Source: Virgibacillus_P tibetensis (GTDB taxonomy: Bacteria > Bacillota > Bacilli > Bacillales > Amphibacillaceae). Taken from it: a DNA stretch of 64,000 bases. A program made the position numbers and the translations under genes. How positions within the stretch are numbered: the first letter of the stretch is position 1; the number at the start of each line of letters is the position of its first letter. The notes below the pieces were generated by a model, which searched no databases, was not told where the DNA came from, and worked only from the letters and a program-made list of their open reading frames with translations. Where the stretch lies: NCBI RefSeq assembly GCF_036026595.1, contig NZ_JARZFX010000004.1, positions 248,001 through 312,000 on the forward strand, in the 5' to 3' direction. Shown in pieces: positions 9,435-18,390 of this stretch.

Positions 9435-9511
9435 AGTACACCCTCCTAAATAATTTTTGCTGTGTGTATTAGTAAACTAAAAAAACTGAATTTCATCATC
9501 AATCTGAAAGT

Positions 9512-10792
9512 CTATTGAACTTCACCTGTAGCACCTGTAAGGTTTTTAAGGGACTCCGATTGTTTTTCTCGTAACCGATTTATATCTACCCTTATCCATA
9601 GAGAGATTGCAAGAGCTACGATGAATAGTATACCAAAGATAGTCATTGTTAAATTATAACTATTCGTAGTATCGTAGATTAATGATAGCAGGACAGGGCC
9701 AACTACACCAGCTACTGCCCAGGCTGTTAAGATATAGCCGTGAATTGCACCAAGTTGCTTTGTGCCAAACAGGTCTCCTATATATGCTGGAATGGAAGCG
9801 AAACCTCCACCATAACAAGTTAAAATAGCGAATAATAGAATTTGAAACAAGATTACATTGCTTGTGATCGGAAGAAGGAAAAACGCGGCAATTTGAATAA
9901 TGAAAAATGCTGTATATACATTAGGTCGTCCAATATAGTCAGATAAACTCGCCCATCCAATTCTTCCTGCACCATTGAATAATCCCATCACACCTACCAT
10001 TGCAGCTGCAGCAATTGGAGTCATGCCGGTAATACCCTGTGCCATTGGTGAGGCAACTGCAATAACGGCAATACCACAGGTTACATTTAGAAACAGCATC
10101 ATCCAAAGCATCCAGAAGCGACGCGTTTTAATAGCTTCATTGGCAGTAAGCTGCGAAAGATCCGCCTTGATCTTCCCACCGTTTTGTTCTTTTTCAATAT
10201 AACCTTCAGGGACCCATCCTTTTGGAGGCGGGGCAAGATATTGTGATGCAAGCATCATCACAATGAAATAAATAGCGCCCATTACAAAAAAGGTGGTAGT
10301 GATACCAATTGAATTTATTAAAGCTGCTGCCGCAGGACCACTTATTAGTGCAGCAAAGCCAAATCCCATAATAGCCAATCCAGTAGCCAATCCACGGCGA
10401 TCAGGGAACCATTTGACTAAGGTTGATACAGGAGCTATGTATCCAATCCCAAGGCCAATGCCACCAATAACTCCATAAAATAAATATAACATATACAGGG
10501 ATCCTGCGGCAGTTGCTAATCCAGAACCCGCTACCCCAATACCGAAGAATATAGCTGCCAGCATGCCTGATTTTCGCGGCCCATGCTTTTCTACAAATTT
10601 ACCCATGAAAGCCGCTGAAAACCCTAACATAAATATGGCAATACTAAACGCAAGCGATATTTCAGTTGTACCCCAGCCAAATTGGTCAGCTAAGGGATTT
10701 GTATAGACACTCCAAGCATACGCTGAACCTATGGAAATGTGAATACCTACTGCAGAAGCTGCAATTAACCAACGATTTTTTACCTTTTCCAT
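9512..10792 (-). CDS. OFA-family MFS transporter (oxalate/formate antiporter-like)
   Basis: 426 residues, 12 predicted membrane helices. The N-terminal GSAYAWSVYTNPLADQFGW and the IMGFGFAALISGPAAA and GGIGLGIGYIAPVSTLVKWFP blocks are typical of the oxalate/formate antiporter branch of the major facilitator superfamily. It is the first gene before the molybdoenzyme and fdhD, which points to formate or a related carboxylate as substrate, by inference. AGGAGG lies six bases before ATG 10792; the ATG at 10798 touches the ribosome site and is rejected. Confidence 0.87.
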   Translation of the reverse strand: MEKVKNRWLIAASAVGIHISIGSAYAWSVYTNPLADQFGWGTTEISLAFSIAIFMLGFSAAFMGKFVEKHGPRKSGMLAAIFFGIGVAGSGLATAAGSLYMLYLFYGVIGGIGLGIGYIAPVSTLVKWFPDRRGLATGLAIMGFGFAALISGPAAAALINSIGITTTFFVMGAIYFIVMMLASQYLAPPPKGWVPEGYIEKEQNGGKIKADLSQLTANEAIKTRRFWMLWMMLFLNVTCGIAVIAVASPMAQGITGMTPIAAAAMVGVMGLFNGAGRIGWASLSDYIGRPNVYTAFFIIQIAAFFLLPITSNVILFQILLFAILTCYGGGFASIPAYIGDLFGTKQLGAIHGYILTAWAVAGVVGPVLLSLIYDTTNSYNLTMTIFGILFIVALAISLWIRVDINRLREKQSESLKNLTGATGEVQ

Positions 10793-10825
10793 ATACATCC
10801 TCCTAGTTAATTAATGATTCTATAG

Positions 10826-10863
10826 AAAAACCTTCCCTGTTTATGCTTATTAATACAGGAAGG
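10826..10863 (-). promoter_or_regulatory. Terminator-like hairpin in the leader of the OFA-fdh operon
   Basis: Reading leftward, CCTTCCTGT pairs with ACAGGGAAGG across a 14-base loop and is followed at once by TTTTT. It lies about 30 bases before the ribosome site of the OFA gene, in its 5' leader. Such a position suits transcription attenuation. No known riboswitch was recognised upstream (10864-10980). It could instead be an operator. Confidence 0.45.
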
Positions 10864-11127
10864 CTTACTCCAAAATTAATTATGCTAAGGTCTGAGATGT
10901 GTAAGTATTACCGAGATCTAGATTTCTTTGGAACATTCATTTATTTATTATTGATGATTGTATCATGTCGAATTTTGTAAAACAATGAATTTTCTGTTTT
11001 AGTATTAAAAATTACTGTAGTTCATGGAAAAAGCTAAGAATTTAGCCTATTTGTTAATGAATTAAAAACTTTTTGCGGTTTTCAAAGGTATATAGAGTAA
11101 GAGTGATTTGAAGGAGGAGAGAAGCTG

Positions 11128-11667
11128 TTGATTGATAAAGACACAAAGCTAATCAGGAAAATTAAAAAAGGGAATCAACAAGCTTTTAAAAAGTTGTACG
11201 ACAGCTATGCAGACTATTCGCTGCGAACAGCGTATGGCATAACAAAAAATAAAGCGGATGCATCAGATATCGTTCAAGAAACGTTTATTAAGGTTTACCG
11301 AAATATAGAAACCTTTGATATGACTAAACCATTTAAGGCCTGGTTTTATCAAATACTCATAAATGAAGCCCGCCGTTACGTTAAAAAGAGGAACAAACAG
11401 ACGATTAGCATTGAGTCCGATGAACTTCTTGATTACCTGCATCAGCATACAGTAGAGGAAATTAATTATGATGACTTAGGATTAACTATGGAACAATTGC
11501 AGGAGAGTCACCGGACAGTTCTCATTCTAAAGTATTTAAATGGTTTTACAGATAAGGAAATTGCTGAGGTACTGGATGCTAATGTGAACACGGTGAAATC
11601 GAGGCTTTATAAAGCCAGGCAACAGCTAAAGGCAATCATGGGAGGTGCAGCGGATGGTGGACAATAA
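11128..11667 (+). CDS. ECF-type RNA polymerase sigma factor
   Basis: 179 residues starting at TTG 11128 with AAGGAGGAG eight bases before. Region 2 is clear (AFKKLYDSYADYSLRTAYGITKNKADASDIVQETFIKVYRN, residues ~18-55, split here for clarity by the conserved DIVQETF) and region 4 ends with FTDKEIAEVLDANVNTVKSRLYKARQQL, the -35 binding helix. No region 3, hence extracytoplasmic-function type, like SigV/SigX/YlaC. The next gene overlaps it and encodes a one-helix membrane protein that is the probable anti-sigma factor. The stimulus is unknown. Confidence 0.92.
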   Translation: MIDKDTKLIRKIKKGNQQAFKKLYDSYADYSLRTAYGITKNKADASDIVQETFIKVYRNIETFDMTKPFKAWFYQILINEARRYVKKRNKQTISIESDELLDYLHQHTVEEINYDDLGLTMEQLQESHRTVLILKYLNGFTDKEIAEVLDANVNTVKSRLYKARQQLKAIMGGAADGGQ

Positions 11668-12430
11668 TAAATTTGATAAAGAGCTGAAAAGACGCCTGAC
11701 TGAACAAACTGAAATAGATCAGGAGTTAAAAGAAAGAACATGGAACCAAATAAATAATGAGCTTTTCGTGACCAAAATCTATAAGCATACGTCCAAACGT
11801 AGAAGGAGAATTACAACAGGACTAAGTACTGCAGCAGTAATTGCCATACTAATCTTCGGTTTCATGACAGATACAGGCCAGGCTATGATTCAGAGTTTGA
11901 AGGATATGTTTGTAGAAGAGAAACAGGAAGAAATTGAGATTGAAGGCCATAAGGAACAAAGAGATGTTAATTTACAAACGAATGAAGAGCTGCGCTATAT
12001 CATTTATGTCGATGAAGAACGTTACAGGGTGGTTGAAGGTGAAGATGGGGATCGCATTGAAACAATCGAACCTTTAGGTGATAAATATCCTGAAGTATAT
12101 ATGGAAATAACAAGAAAAGAACATACAACAACCGAAGCAGTAATTGCTGGTATTAAAGAATCTATTGTCAATGAGGGGATGGAAGTAACGAGAGAGGAAC
12201 GTGCCAGTACACCGATAGATGCTGAGCTGATTCAAGGCATGGGAGAAGAATATGAAAATGAATTCGGCAAAACGGGTCATCAATGGGATACAAAAGTTCA
12301 TAAGTATTATGTAACAGATACAGAAGAGGGGCAGGTTTTTATAATTAAACAAGCTTACTTTTTAGAAGCGGCAGAAGGTCATGGTGCTCGATTTGACTAT
12401 ATGCTGGAAAGCTTTGAAGTAGTTAAATAA
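11654..12430 (+). CDS. Probable membrane anti-sigma factor
   Basis: 258 residues from ATG 11654, seven bases after GGAGGT; the frame could be read from GTG 11645, but that overlaps the ribosome site. The N-terminal ~50 residues are charged and helical and should lie in the cytoplasm to hold the sigma factor; one membrane helix follows near residues 55-71 after KRRRR; the remaining ~185 residues are acidic and extracellular. It overlaps the sigma gene end by 14 bases, the usual arrangement for ECF sigma/anti-sigma pairs. No zinc-binding HxxxCxxC motif is present, so it is not of the ZAS kind. Function is inferred from position and topology. Confidence 0.75.
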   Translation: MVDNNKFDKELKRRLTEQTEIDQELKERTWNQINNELFVTKIYKHTSKRRRRITTGLSTAAVIAILIFGFMTDTGQAMIQSLKDMFVEEKQEEIEIEGHKEQRDVNLQTNEELRYIIYVDEERYRVVEGEDGDRIETIEPLGDKYPEVYMEITRKEHTTTEAVIAGIKESIVNEGMEVTREERASTPIDAELIQGMGEEYENEFGKTGHQWDTKVHKYYVTDTEEGQVFIIKQAYFLEAAEGHGARFDYMLESFEVVK

Positions 12431-12446
12431 GGGGAGGCAATAATCT

Positions 12447-14345
12447 ATGTGTGGATTTGTGGGAGTACTATTAAATAGTGAGGTACAGTTTAGTGAAGAA
12501 CATTTAGATGACATTAAAACAGCAAATTATCTAATAAAGCACCGTGGACCAGACGATGAAGGTTACTATAACGATTCACATATAGCATTGGCCTTTCGTC
12601 GTTTGAGTATAATCGATATCGAAGGCGGGAAACAGCCGTTTTATTTTGGTGACAAGCGATATTGCTTGGTATTTAACGGAGAGATTTACAATTATGTACT
12701 GCTGCGCGAACAACTACAGGAAAAAGGATACGATTTCTGTACAAATTCTGATACAGAAGTTTTAGCCATGTTATTCCTTGATAAAGGTGTTGAGGCATTT
12801 GCTGATCTCCGGGGAATGTTTGCTGTTTTAATTTGGGATACGGAGGAAAAAATAATCTACGGAGCGCGGGATCCATTTGGCATTAAACCATTTTATTATG
12901 CAGAGAACGAAAACGATATGATATTTGCATCGGAACAAAAATGTATTACCTGGCTTAATCAACAGGAAACGGTAAATTTAGAAGCATTACAACATTACTT
13001 TTCTTTTCAATATGTTCCCGATCCAAGCACATTAACCGAGGGTATTCAAAAGCTGGAGGCAGGACATTATCTTATTAAAGAATGGAATAATCCTGTACAG
13101 AAACACCGTTATTTTCATGCGGCATTCCAACCGGTCAAAGCAAATGAAAATCAGATTGTTAACCGAATTCAGGAGGTCCTTTATGAATCTGTAAAGCTAC
13201 ATATGCAAAGTGATGTACCTGTTGGCTCATTTCTGTCAGGTGGGATAGATTCTACCTTGATTGTTGCCTTTGCCAAGCAATTCAAGCCAGACATCAAAAC
13301 ATTCTCTGTTGGTTTTAAACTAGAAGGGTTTTCAGAAATAGACATCGCAAAACATAGTGCTGCCGTATTAGGTGTAGAGAATATTGCGCGAATCATCACA
13401 CCAGAGGAGTATGTTGAAAAGCTGCCTGAAATTATATGGCATATGGATGATCCGCTGGCTGACCCAGCATGTGTCCCGCTATATTTTGTTGCACAGGAAG
13501 CTCGTAAATATGTAAAGGTTGTTCTTTCTGGAGAAGGAGCCGATGAGTTATTTGGAGGGTATAATATCTACCGTGAGCCAGCATCATTAAAGCACTTTCA
13601 ACACCTTTCTCCGGGATTTCTCCAGGCAATCAAACGAGTTGCAGCAGTCTTGCCAGAGGGTATGAAGGGAAAGAGTTTCTTAGAACGTGGCACCACCCCA
13701 TTAAAGGATAGATATATTGGTAATGCGAAGATGTTTGAAGAAAAAGAGAAGCAGCTGTTAATGAAAAATTACTGTCCAGAGACAACCTATCAATCTTTGA
13801 CATCCAGTTTATATCAGCAAGTAGAGGGCTGCCACTCTGTTAACCAAATGCAATATATTGATATGCATACATGGTTAACAGGAGACATTTTGCTAAAGGC
13901 AGATCGGATGACAATGGCAAATGAATTGGAGCTGCGAGTTCCATTTTTAGATAAAGAAGTATTTCATGCAGCCAGTAAAATTGCGGTGGAGCATAAAATA
14001 TCCGATGGAACAACAAAATCCGTTTTAAGAAAAGCAGCGAAAGGAATCGTTCCTGATCATATTGTCGGGCGTAGAAAGCTGGGATTTCCCGTGCCAATTA
14101 AACATTGGCTGCGTAAAGAATTATATACATGGGCGAAAACGCTGATCCAAGTCAGCCAGACAGATCACATTCTCAATAAAGATGTGGTACTGAAATTGCT
14201 CGAAAACCATGCACATTATAAAGCAGACTACTCCAGAAAAATTTGGACGGTGCTTATGTTCATGCTTTGGCATCAAATTCATGTTGAGAAAGTATATTCA
14301 TTTACTTATCTGAGTGAATCAGAGGTATGGAGTAAGAGTTCGTAA
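12447..14345 (+). CDS. asnB: Asparagine synthase (glutamine-hydrolysing) AsnB
   Basis: 632 residues, the same length as Bacillus AsnB. Cys2 is the glutaminase nucleophile (MCGFVG), followed by RHGPDDEG-like and GEIYNY motifs of the Ntn domain. The synthetase domain carries the ATP-pyrophosphatase P-loop SGGIDST near residue 261 and GEGADELFGGY near 365. The enzyme makes asparagine from aspartate, ATP and glutamine nitrogen; some Bacillus paralogues instead amidate peptidoglycan, which is not excluded. GGGGAGG precedes ATG. It starts 16 bases after the anti-sigma gene, so it may be part of that stress operon, which would favour a cell-envelope role. Confidence 0.93.
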   Translation: MCGFVGVLLNSEVQFSEEHLDDIKTANYLIKHRGPDDEGYYNDSHIALAFRRLSIIDIEGGKQPFYFGDKRYCLVFNGEIYNYVLLREQLQEKGYDFCTNSDTEVLAMLFLDKGVEAFADLRGMFAVLIWDTEEKIIYGARDPFGIKPFYYAENENDMIFASEQKCITWLNQQETVNLEALQHYFSFQYVPDPSTLTEGIQKLEAGHYLIKEWNNPVQKHRYFHAAFQPVKANENQIVNRIQEVLYESVKLHMQSDVPVGSFLSGGIDSTLIVAFAKQFKPDIKTFSVGFKLEGFSEIDIAKHSAAVLGVENIARIITPEEYVEKLPEIIWHMDDPLADPACVPLYFVAQEARKYVKVVLSGEGADELFGGYNIYREPASLKHFQHLSPGFLQAIKRVAAVLPEGMKGKSFLERGTTPLKDRYIGNAKMFEEKEKQLLMKNYCPETTYQSLTSSLYQQVEGCHSVNQMQYIDMHTWLTGDILLKADRMTMANELELRVPFLDKEVFHAASKIAVEHKISDGTTKSVLRKAAKGIVPDHIVGRRKLGFPVPIKHWLRKELYTWAKTLIQVSQTDHILNKDVVLKLLENHAHYKADYSRKIWTVLMFMLWHQIHVEKVYSFTYLSESEVWSKSS

Positions 14346-14500
14346 TTGATTTGAATACTATTTTCCAAAATAGTCAAACTAAGCATGAAACGCGGGCTCA
14401 GAAACGGGGTAGGATAGTATGGAGTTAGACTTGATATGGAAGGCAATAGTTATTGTATACAAAAATCCCTCCAAAACATTTGCAGTAGGGTGAGTAAGAT

Positions 14501-14530
14501 AAATGGGTGTTCCACTACGGACACCCATTT
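14501..14530. terminator. Bidirectional terminator between asnB and the BCCT gene
   Basis: Hairpin AAATGGGTGT(T)CC with GGACACCCATTT, one bulged base and a five-base loop, flanked by a T-rich run on the right (TTTTACTGTTTTTT). It lies between convergent genes and touches the stop codon of the leftward one. Confidence 0.8.
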
Positions 14531-16131
14531 TACTGTTTTTTCTCTTTCTCCAAACGTATTTTCTCCAAGATCTCGCGACGGTTAATATGAATGGTTGGTG
14601 AATCATAATTTTTTGATTGCTTTATATCATGACTGGAGGCTTTCATAAATGACCAGGCGAGCAGCAGCATTATAAACATGACGGGGAAGCCTGCAACGAT
14701 GCTTGCAGTTTGTAATGTTTCTAAACCCCCAATAAACATTAGTACAAGTGGCAATAAGCATAGGGTAAATGCCCAGAACAGGCGATTCCAGCGCATCGGC
14801 TCGGATCGCACTTGTTTTTGTACCACAGAGGCAAGAATAAAGGAGGAAGAATCAAATGTCGTCGCCAAGAAGATAATGGCAAGAACAGTGAATAGGCCAA
14901 CCATCACTTTTGATAAAGGCAATTGATTTAATATAGCAATTATTGTCGCGGGTGCGTCAAACTCATCCATATAGCCAATTACATCAAATGTGCCTGACAG
15001 CTGAAGGAAGAGTCCAAAATTACCCAAAATCCCAAAAAACAGCAAACAGCCAATTGTGCCATAAATCATTGTTCCAAGAATCATTTCACGGATCGTCCTC
15101 CCGCGGGAAATACGGGCAACAAAAAGGCCGACAAATGGAGCATAGACTACCCACCAGGCCCAGTAGAATACAGTCCATGATTCTGGGAAACCTGTTTTTG
15201 TAAATCCAACCATATTTCCGAATGGCTCAAGCCATGTTGCCATTTGAAAAAAATTATCGGCAATAATACCTATACTTGTAAATGTGGTTTTACTAATAAA
15301 AACGGTTGGTCCAACAATAAAGATGAATAATAGTAGGAGAATTGCCAGCCATAGATTAATATCACTTAATACCTTAATTCCTCTCCGTAAACCGGAGTAG
15401 GCACTAACTGCAAATATGAGTGTGCATAATAGCATAACGGCAGCTTTAAGTCCCAGTGTTACTGGTATTCCTGTTAAATCATGGATACCTTCTGCGATCA
15501 TAGGGGTGCCTAGTGCAAGTGTTGTGCCGGCTCCACCCATTAAACCGAATATAAACAGAACATCAACGATAACACCGAGCGGGCCATCTACAAGCTTGCC
15601 TAACACAGGCCTTACTGCTTCACTGATTTTGAGTACAGGTGTTTTGCGAACATAGTAGAAATAGGCAATCGGTAAGGCCGGCAATGTATATATTGCCCAG
15701 GCTATAGGGCCCCAATGAAAAATTCCGTAAGAAGCAGCCCAGGAAATTGCTTCTTCTGATTCGGGGGTTATTCCAAAAGGTGGTCCTTGATAATAATATG
15801 CCCATTCAATCATAGCCCAGTATAATATACTTGATCCAATACCAGCCGCAAATAGCATAGCAGCCCAGGAAAATGTACCAAATTCTCTTTCTTCGTCTTT
15901 GTTTCCCAGTTTGATTTGGCCGTTTTTACTAAATGCTACAAATAATAAAAAAGCAAATGACACTAAACCAAGTATTAAATAGAGAACACCAAAATTACCA
16001 GTCATGAAGCTATTAGCCATATTTATTATTTCTGCCCCTGCTTCCGGAAAAAATATTAACGGAACAGTAACACATAATAGAACGATTAACGATCCAATAA
16101 AAGTTTGCCAATCAATTAAATTAGATTTCAA
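14530..16131 (-). CDS. BCCT-family betaine/choline/carnitine transporter
   Basis: 533 residues, 12 membrane helices, with the family signature FYWAWWVVYAPFVGLFVARISRG near residues 330-350 and the GMGAGIGSS-related FAAGIGSSILYWAMIEW segment near 98-115. BCCT proteins import trimethylammonium solutes for osmoprotection using Na+ or H+; OpuD is the nearest well-known type. The start is placed at TTG 16131, ten bases after GAGAGG; an in-frame TTG at 16140 abuts the ribosome site. It stands alone, convergent with asnB. Confidence 0.92.
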   Translation of the reverse strand: MKSNLIDWQTFIGSLIVLLCVTVPLIFFPEAGAEIINMANSFMTGNFGVLYLILGLVSFAFLLFVAFSKNGQIKLGNKDEEREFGTFSWAAMLFAAGIGSSILYWAMIEWAYYYQGPPFGITPESEEAISWAASYGIFHWGPIAWAIYTLPALPIAYFYYVRKTPVLKISEAVRPVLGKLVDGPLGVIVDVLFIFGLMGGAGTTLALGTPMIAEGIHDLTGIPVTLGLKAAVMLLCTLIFAVSAYSGLRRGIKVLSDINLWLAILLLLFIFIVGPTVFISKTTFTSIGIIADNFFQMATWLEPFGNMVGFTKTGFPESWTVFYWAWWVVYAPFVGLFVARISRGRTIREMILGTMIYGTIGCLLFFGILGNFGLFLQLSGTFDVIGYMDEFDAPATIIAILNQLPLSKVMVGLFTVLAIIFLATTFDSSSFILASVVQKQVRSEPMRWNRLFWAFTLCLLPLVLMFIGGLETLQTASIVAGFPVMFIMLLLAWSFMKASSHDIKQSKNYDSPTIHINRREILEKIRLEKEKKQ

Positions 16132-16288
16132 GCAGAACAATCCTCTCTAGATGAAAATATTGTTCTTAATATGTACCAATTAGACAGGATTCATACTGAA
16201 TAAGACGGACAATTGTAAGGTGCGGAGAAGTAAATTGAAAGGAATAATTATAAACTTAAAAAGCTTATTGCATGCTGATGAGGCTGCT

Positions 16289-17287
16289 TTATGAGCCTGA
16301 TGCCGTAAAGATATGGGTGCTGTGGGCATGAATCTTTGCATCAGGATCAATTCTTGTTTTGGCATGATTGACAGCTATAGGAGCCTCACCAAAGCCTGTA
16401 GCAATTAACTTGGGTTTTCCGTCATATATACAGATATCTCCTGCAGCATATATTCCAGGTATGTTTGTTTCCATTTTGGAGTTAACGGTGATAGCATTTT
16501 TTTGTGTTTTAATGCCCCAGGTTTTCAAGGGACCTAATGATGTAACGAAGCCATAGTTAACCACAAGATCGTCGATAGGAAGCAATTCTGTATTTTCTCC
16601 TTTTACCTCTTGTATTTGTACCTGTTCAATCGACTCATCTCCTAGTAAGCTTTTAACCTCAAAAGGTGTTTTTATATGGACAGTAGACTGTTTTAATAAA
16701 GAAAGACTATGCTCATGTGCACGAAATGCCGAGCGTCGGTGAATCAATGTGACTGTTTCTGCAATGGATTCTAAGGCCAATGCCCAATCTACTGCAGAAT
16801 CACCGCCTCCACAGACCATAACACGGCGGTTCTTAAATACATTCAAATCTTTAATGAAGTAATGCACGGATTTATCTTCATATCGTCCTGCTTCGTCCAC
16901 TTTTAGCTTTCTGGGCTGAAAGGCTCCGGCTCCAGCAGTAATTATAATACTTCTGGAATAATGGGACTTCGATGGTGTAATCAGTTCAAATGTTCCATCT
17001 TCCAGACGCTCGACCTGCAGCACGGATTCATTTAGGCAAATTTCTGGGGAAAAGGTTTTAGCTTGCTTGTACAATTGATTTACTAATTTCTGTGCTTTTA
17101 TTTTTGGAAACCCCGCAATATCATAGATGAATTTATCGGGATACAAAGCAGCTAATTGCCCACCAACTTGAGGCATGCTATCAATTATTTTGACTGATGC
17201 CTGCCTCATACCAGCATAAAAAGCGGTGAAAAGTCCAACCGGTCCTGCCCCAATAACTGTAATATCCTTCATTTTCTCATTCTTCAT
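16289..17287 (-). CDS. Thioredoxin reductase-like ferredoxin-NADP(+) reductase (YumC/YcgT type)
   Basis: 332 residues, the size of Bacillus-type FNR. It has an FAD dinucleotide fold at the N-terminus (TVIGAGPVGLFTAFYAGMR), a second fold for NAD(P)H (VMVCGGGDSAVDWAL, near residue 155) and the late FAD motif GIYAAGDICIYDGKPKLIATGFGEAP. The CxxC redox pair of thioredoxin reductases is absent, as in this FNR class. It moves electrons between NADPH and ferredoxin or flavodoxin. It sits beside the paa cluster, shares an operator-like inverted repeat with it and also has a Fur-box-like site upstream. GGGAG lies nine bases before ATG. Confidence 0.9.
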   Translation of the reverse strand: MKNEKMKDITVIGAGPVGLFTAFYAGMRQASVKIIDSMPQVGGQLAALYPDKFIYDIAGFPKIKAQKLVNQLYKQAKTFSPEICLNESVLQVERLEDGTFELITPSKSHYSRSIIITAGAGAFQPRKLKVDEAGRYEDKSVHYFIKDLNVFKNRRVMVCGGGDSAVDWALALESIAETVTLIHRRSAFRAHEHSLSLLKQSTVHIKTPFEVKSLLGDESIEQVQIQEVKGENTELLPIDDLVVNYGFVTSLGPLKTWGIKTQKNAITVNSKMETNIPGIYAAGDICIYDGKPKLIATGFGEAPIAVNHAKTRIDPDAKIHAHSTHIFTASGS

Positions 17288-17324
17288 TATCTACAACTCC
17301 CTTACGAAATTTAATTTATTTTAT

Positions 17325-17345
17325 ATAACGAATTAATTACGTTAA
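17325..17345. promoter_or_regulatory. Inverted-repeat operator (ATAACGa-N7-ACGTTAa), paa-regulon type
   Basis: Half-sites ATAACGA and ACGTTAA separated by seven bases match, with one mismatch per arm, the exact inverted repeat at 27003-27023 and the near-exact one at 19392-19412. It lies about 38 bases upstream of the reductase start and 160 bases before the gamma-carbonic-anhydrase-like gene. PaaX, encoded at 18.4-19.2 kb, is the obvious candidate binder; this is inference. Confidence 0.6.
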
Positions 17346-17377
17346 TATATTTTTTGTTACATAAAGGATAAGAAAAT

Positions 17378-17392
17378 AAATAATCATTGTCA
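17378..17392 (-). promoter_or_regulatory. Fur-box-like site upstream of the ferredoxin-NADP reductase gene
   Basis: Read leftward it is TGACAATGATTATTT, matching 12 of 15 positions of the Bacillus 7-1-7 Fur consensus TGATAATGATTATCA. It overlaps a TTGACA -35-like hexamer. From memory, the Bacillus subtilis homologue ycgT belongs to the Fur regulon, which agrees. Confidence 0.5.
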
Positions 17393-17506
17393 ATATAAAT
17401 AAAAAATAATAATAATATCTTCCCTAAATACAAGACACAATTAATCATTGCGTGAAAATTATGTTATATTGAAGTTTAAAAGAAGTAATGAAAAGGAGGA
17501 TGTCAT

Positions 17507-18037
17507 ATGATTTACCGGTATAAGGAACATACACCCCGCATCCATGAAACTGCCTTTATTGCTGATGGTGCGAGAGTAATTGGAAACGTGGAGATCGGGG
17601 AGGAGTCCAGTATATGGTTTAACGTAGTGTTACGAGGAGATGAGGGACCCATCCAAATTGGCAAACGCTGTAATATTCAGGAAAACACTATGTGTCACCT
17701 GTATGAGAAGTTCCCTTTAGTTCTGGAAGATGAGGTGTCTGTAGGCCATAACGCTATAATTCATGGCTGTACCCTGAGAAAGGGTGTACTGGTAGGAATG
17801 GGTGCTACAGTCCTTGATGGGGCTGAGATCGGGGAATATTCCATTATTGGCGCTAACAGCCTTGTTCCGTCTGGAAAGGTTATCCCTCCACGCTCATTAG
17901 TTTTGGGTTCACCTGGTAAAGTAGTGAGAACACTTACGGATAGCGATATAGCAATGATTGAAGAAACATCTAAGACCTATATACGCAATGGGCAGGAGTT
18001 TCAGCAAAAGGAAATTTTTGAAAAGATATCTGAGTAA
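17507..18037 (+). CDS. Gamma-carbonic anhydrase/PaaY-like hexapeptide protein
   Basis: 176 residues forming a left-handed beta-helix: repeated hexapeptides such as IGEESSIWFNVVLRGDEGPIQIG and VLVGMGATVLDGAEIG, closed by a C-terminal helix. Three zinc-ligand histidines of gamma carbonic anhydrases are present (NTMCHLYE, VGHNAI, IHGC). Homologues are YtoA/YrdA and PaaY; PaaY is a thioesterase that rescues coenzyme A from dead-end phenylacetate intermediates. Closeness to paaX and paaA supports a PaaY-like duty, but a housekeeping YtoA is possible. AGGAGG lies before ATG. Confidence 0.85.
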   Translation: MIYRYKEHTPRIHETAFIADGARVIGNVEIGEESSIWFNVVLRGDEGPIQIGKRCNIQENTMCHLYEKFPLVLEDEVSVGHNAIIHGCTLRKGVLVGMGATVLDGAEIGEYSIIGANSLVPSGKVIPPRSLVLGSPGKVVRTLTDSDIAMIEETSKTYIRNGQEFQQKEIFEKISE

Positions 18038-18043
18038 GAACAA

Positions 18044-18072
18044 AGGCGCTGGGCGCCCGTGCTGGACGTAGC
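18044..18072. repeat. Fragment of a second interspersed repeat (GCTGGACGTRGCT type)
   Basis: GGGCGC-N4-GCTGGACGTAGCT here matches, in opposite orientation, GGGCGC-N4-GCTGGACGTGGCT read leftward from 55718-55760. The two are short, so this is a low-confidence repeat family. Confidence 0.4.
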
Positions 18073-18128
18073 TAATTGGCTATAAGGTTATATAAAGTCA
18101 AGTACTTCAAGTTTTCTTTTTATAAGAT

Positions 18129-18368
18129 GAGGCTGGGACATAACTAGATGGGAAGAATGAGAATCCGAACAATCGGAACTTAGCGTAGGCAAAACACGCA
18201 GACTCCTGTGGGAACAGCACGAGCTTCAGTTAACTGTGTGAAGTGCTCTTTTTCACACAGTTAACTGAAGCCGTGCCCACGCAAAGCGAAGTTTTTGCCG
18301 AAGCGATACATTTGCTCAGGCGTTAATGTTCGGATTTCCCTGAATAATCCCTCTTTTGTCCCAACCTC
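18129..18368. repeat. 240-bp interspersed element with terminal inverted repeats, copy 1
   Basis: Ends are GAGGCTGGGACA (18129-18140) and TGTCCCAACCTC (18357-18368), inverted with 11 of 12 matches. The interior holds a perfect 19-bp inverted repeat (18224-18242 with 18252-18270, core AGTTAACTGTGTGAA) around GTGCTCTTT. No coding capacity, so it would be a non-autonomous MITE-like or RNA-forming repeat. A second full copy is at 34794-35035. It lies between the convergent gamma-carbonic-anhydrase-like gene and paaX. Confidence 0.85.
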
Positions 18369-18390
18369 TTTCTAGTTAATATATTCAATT

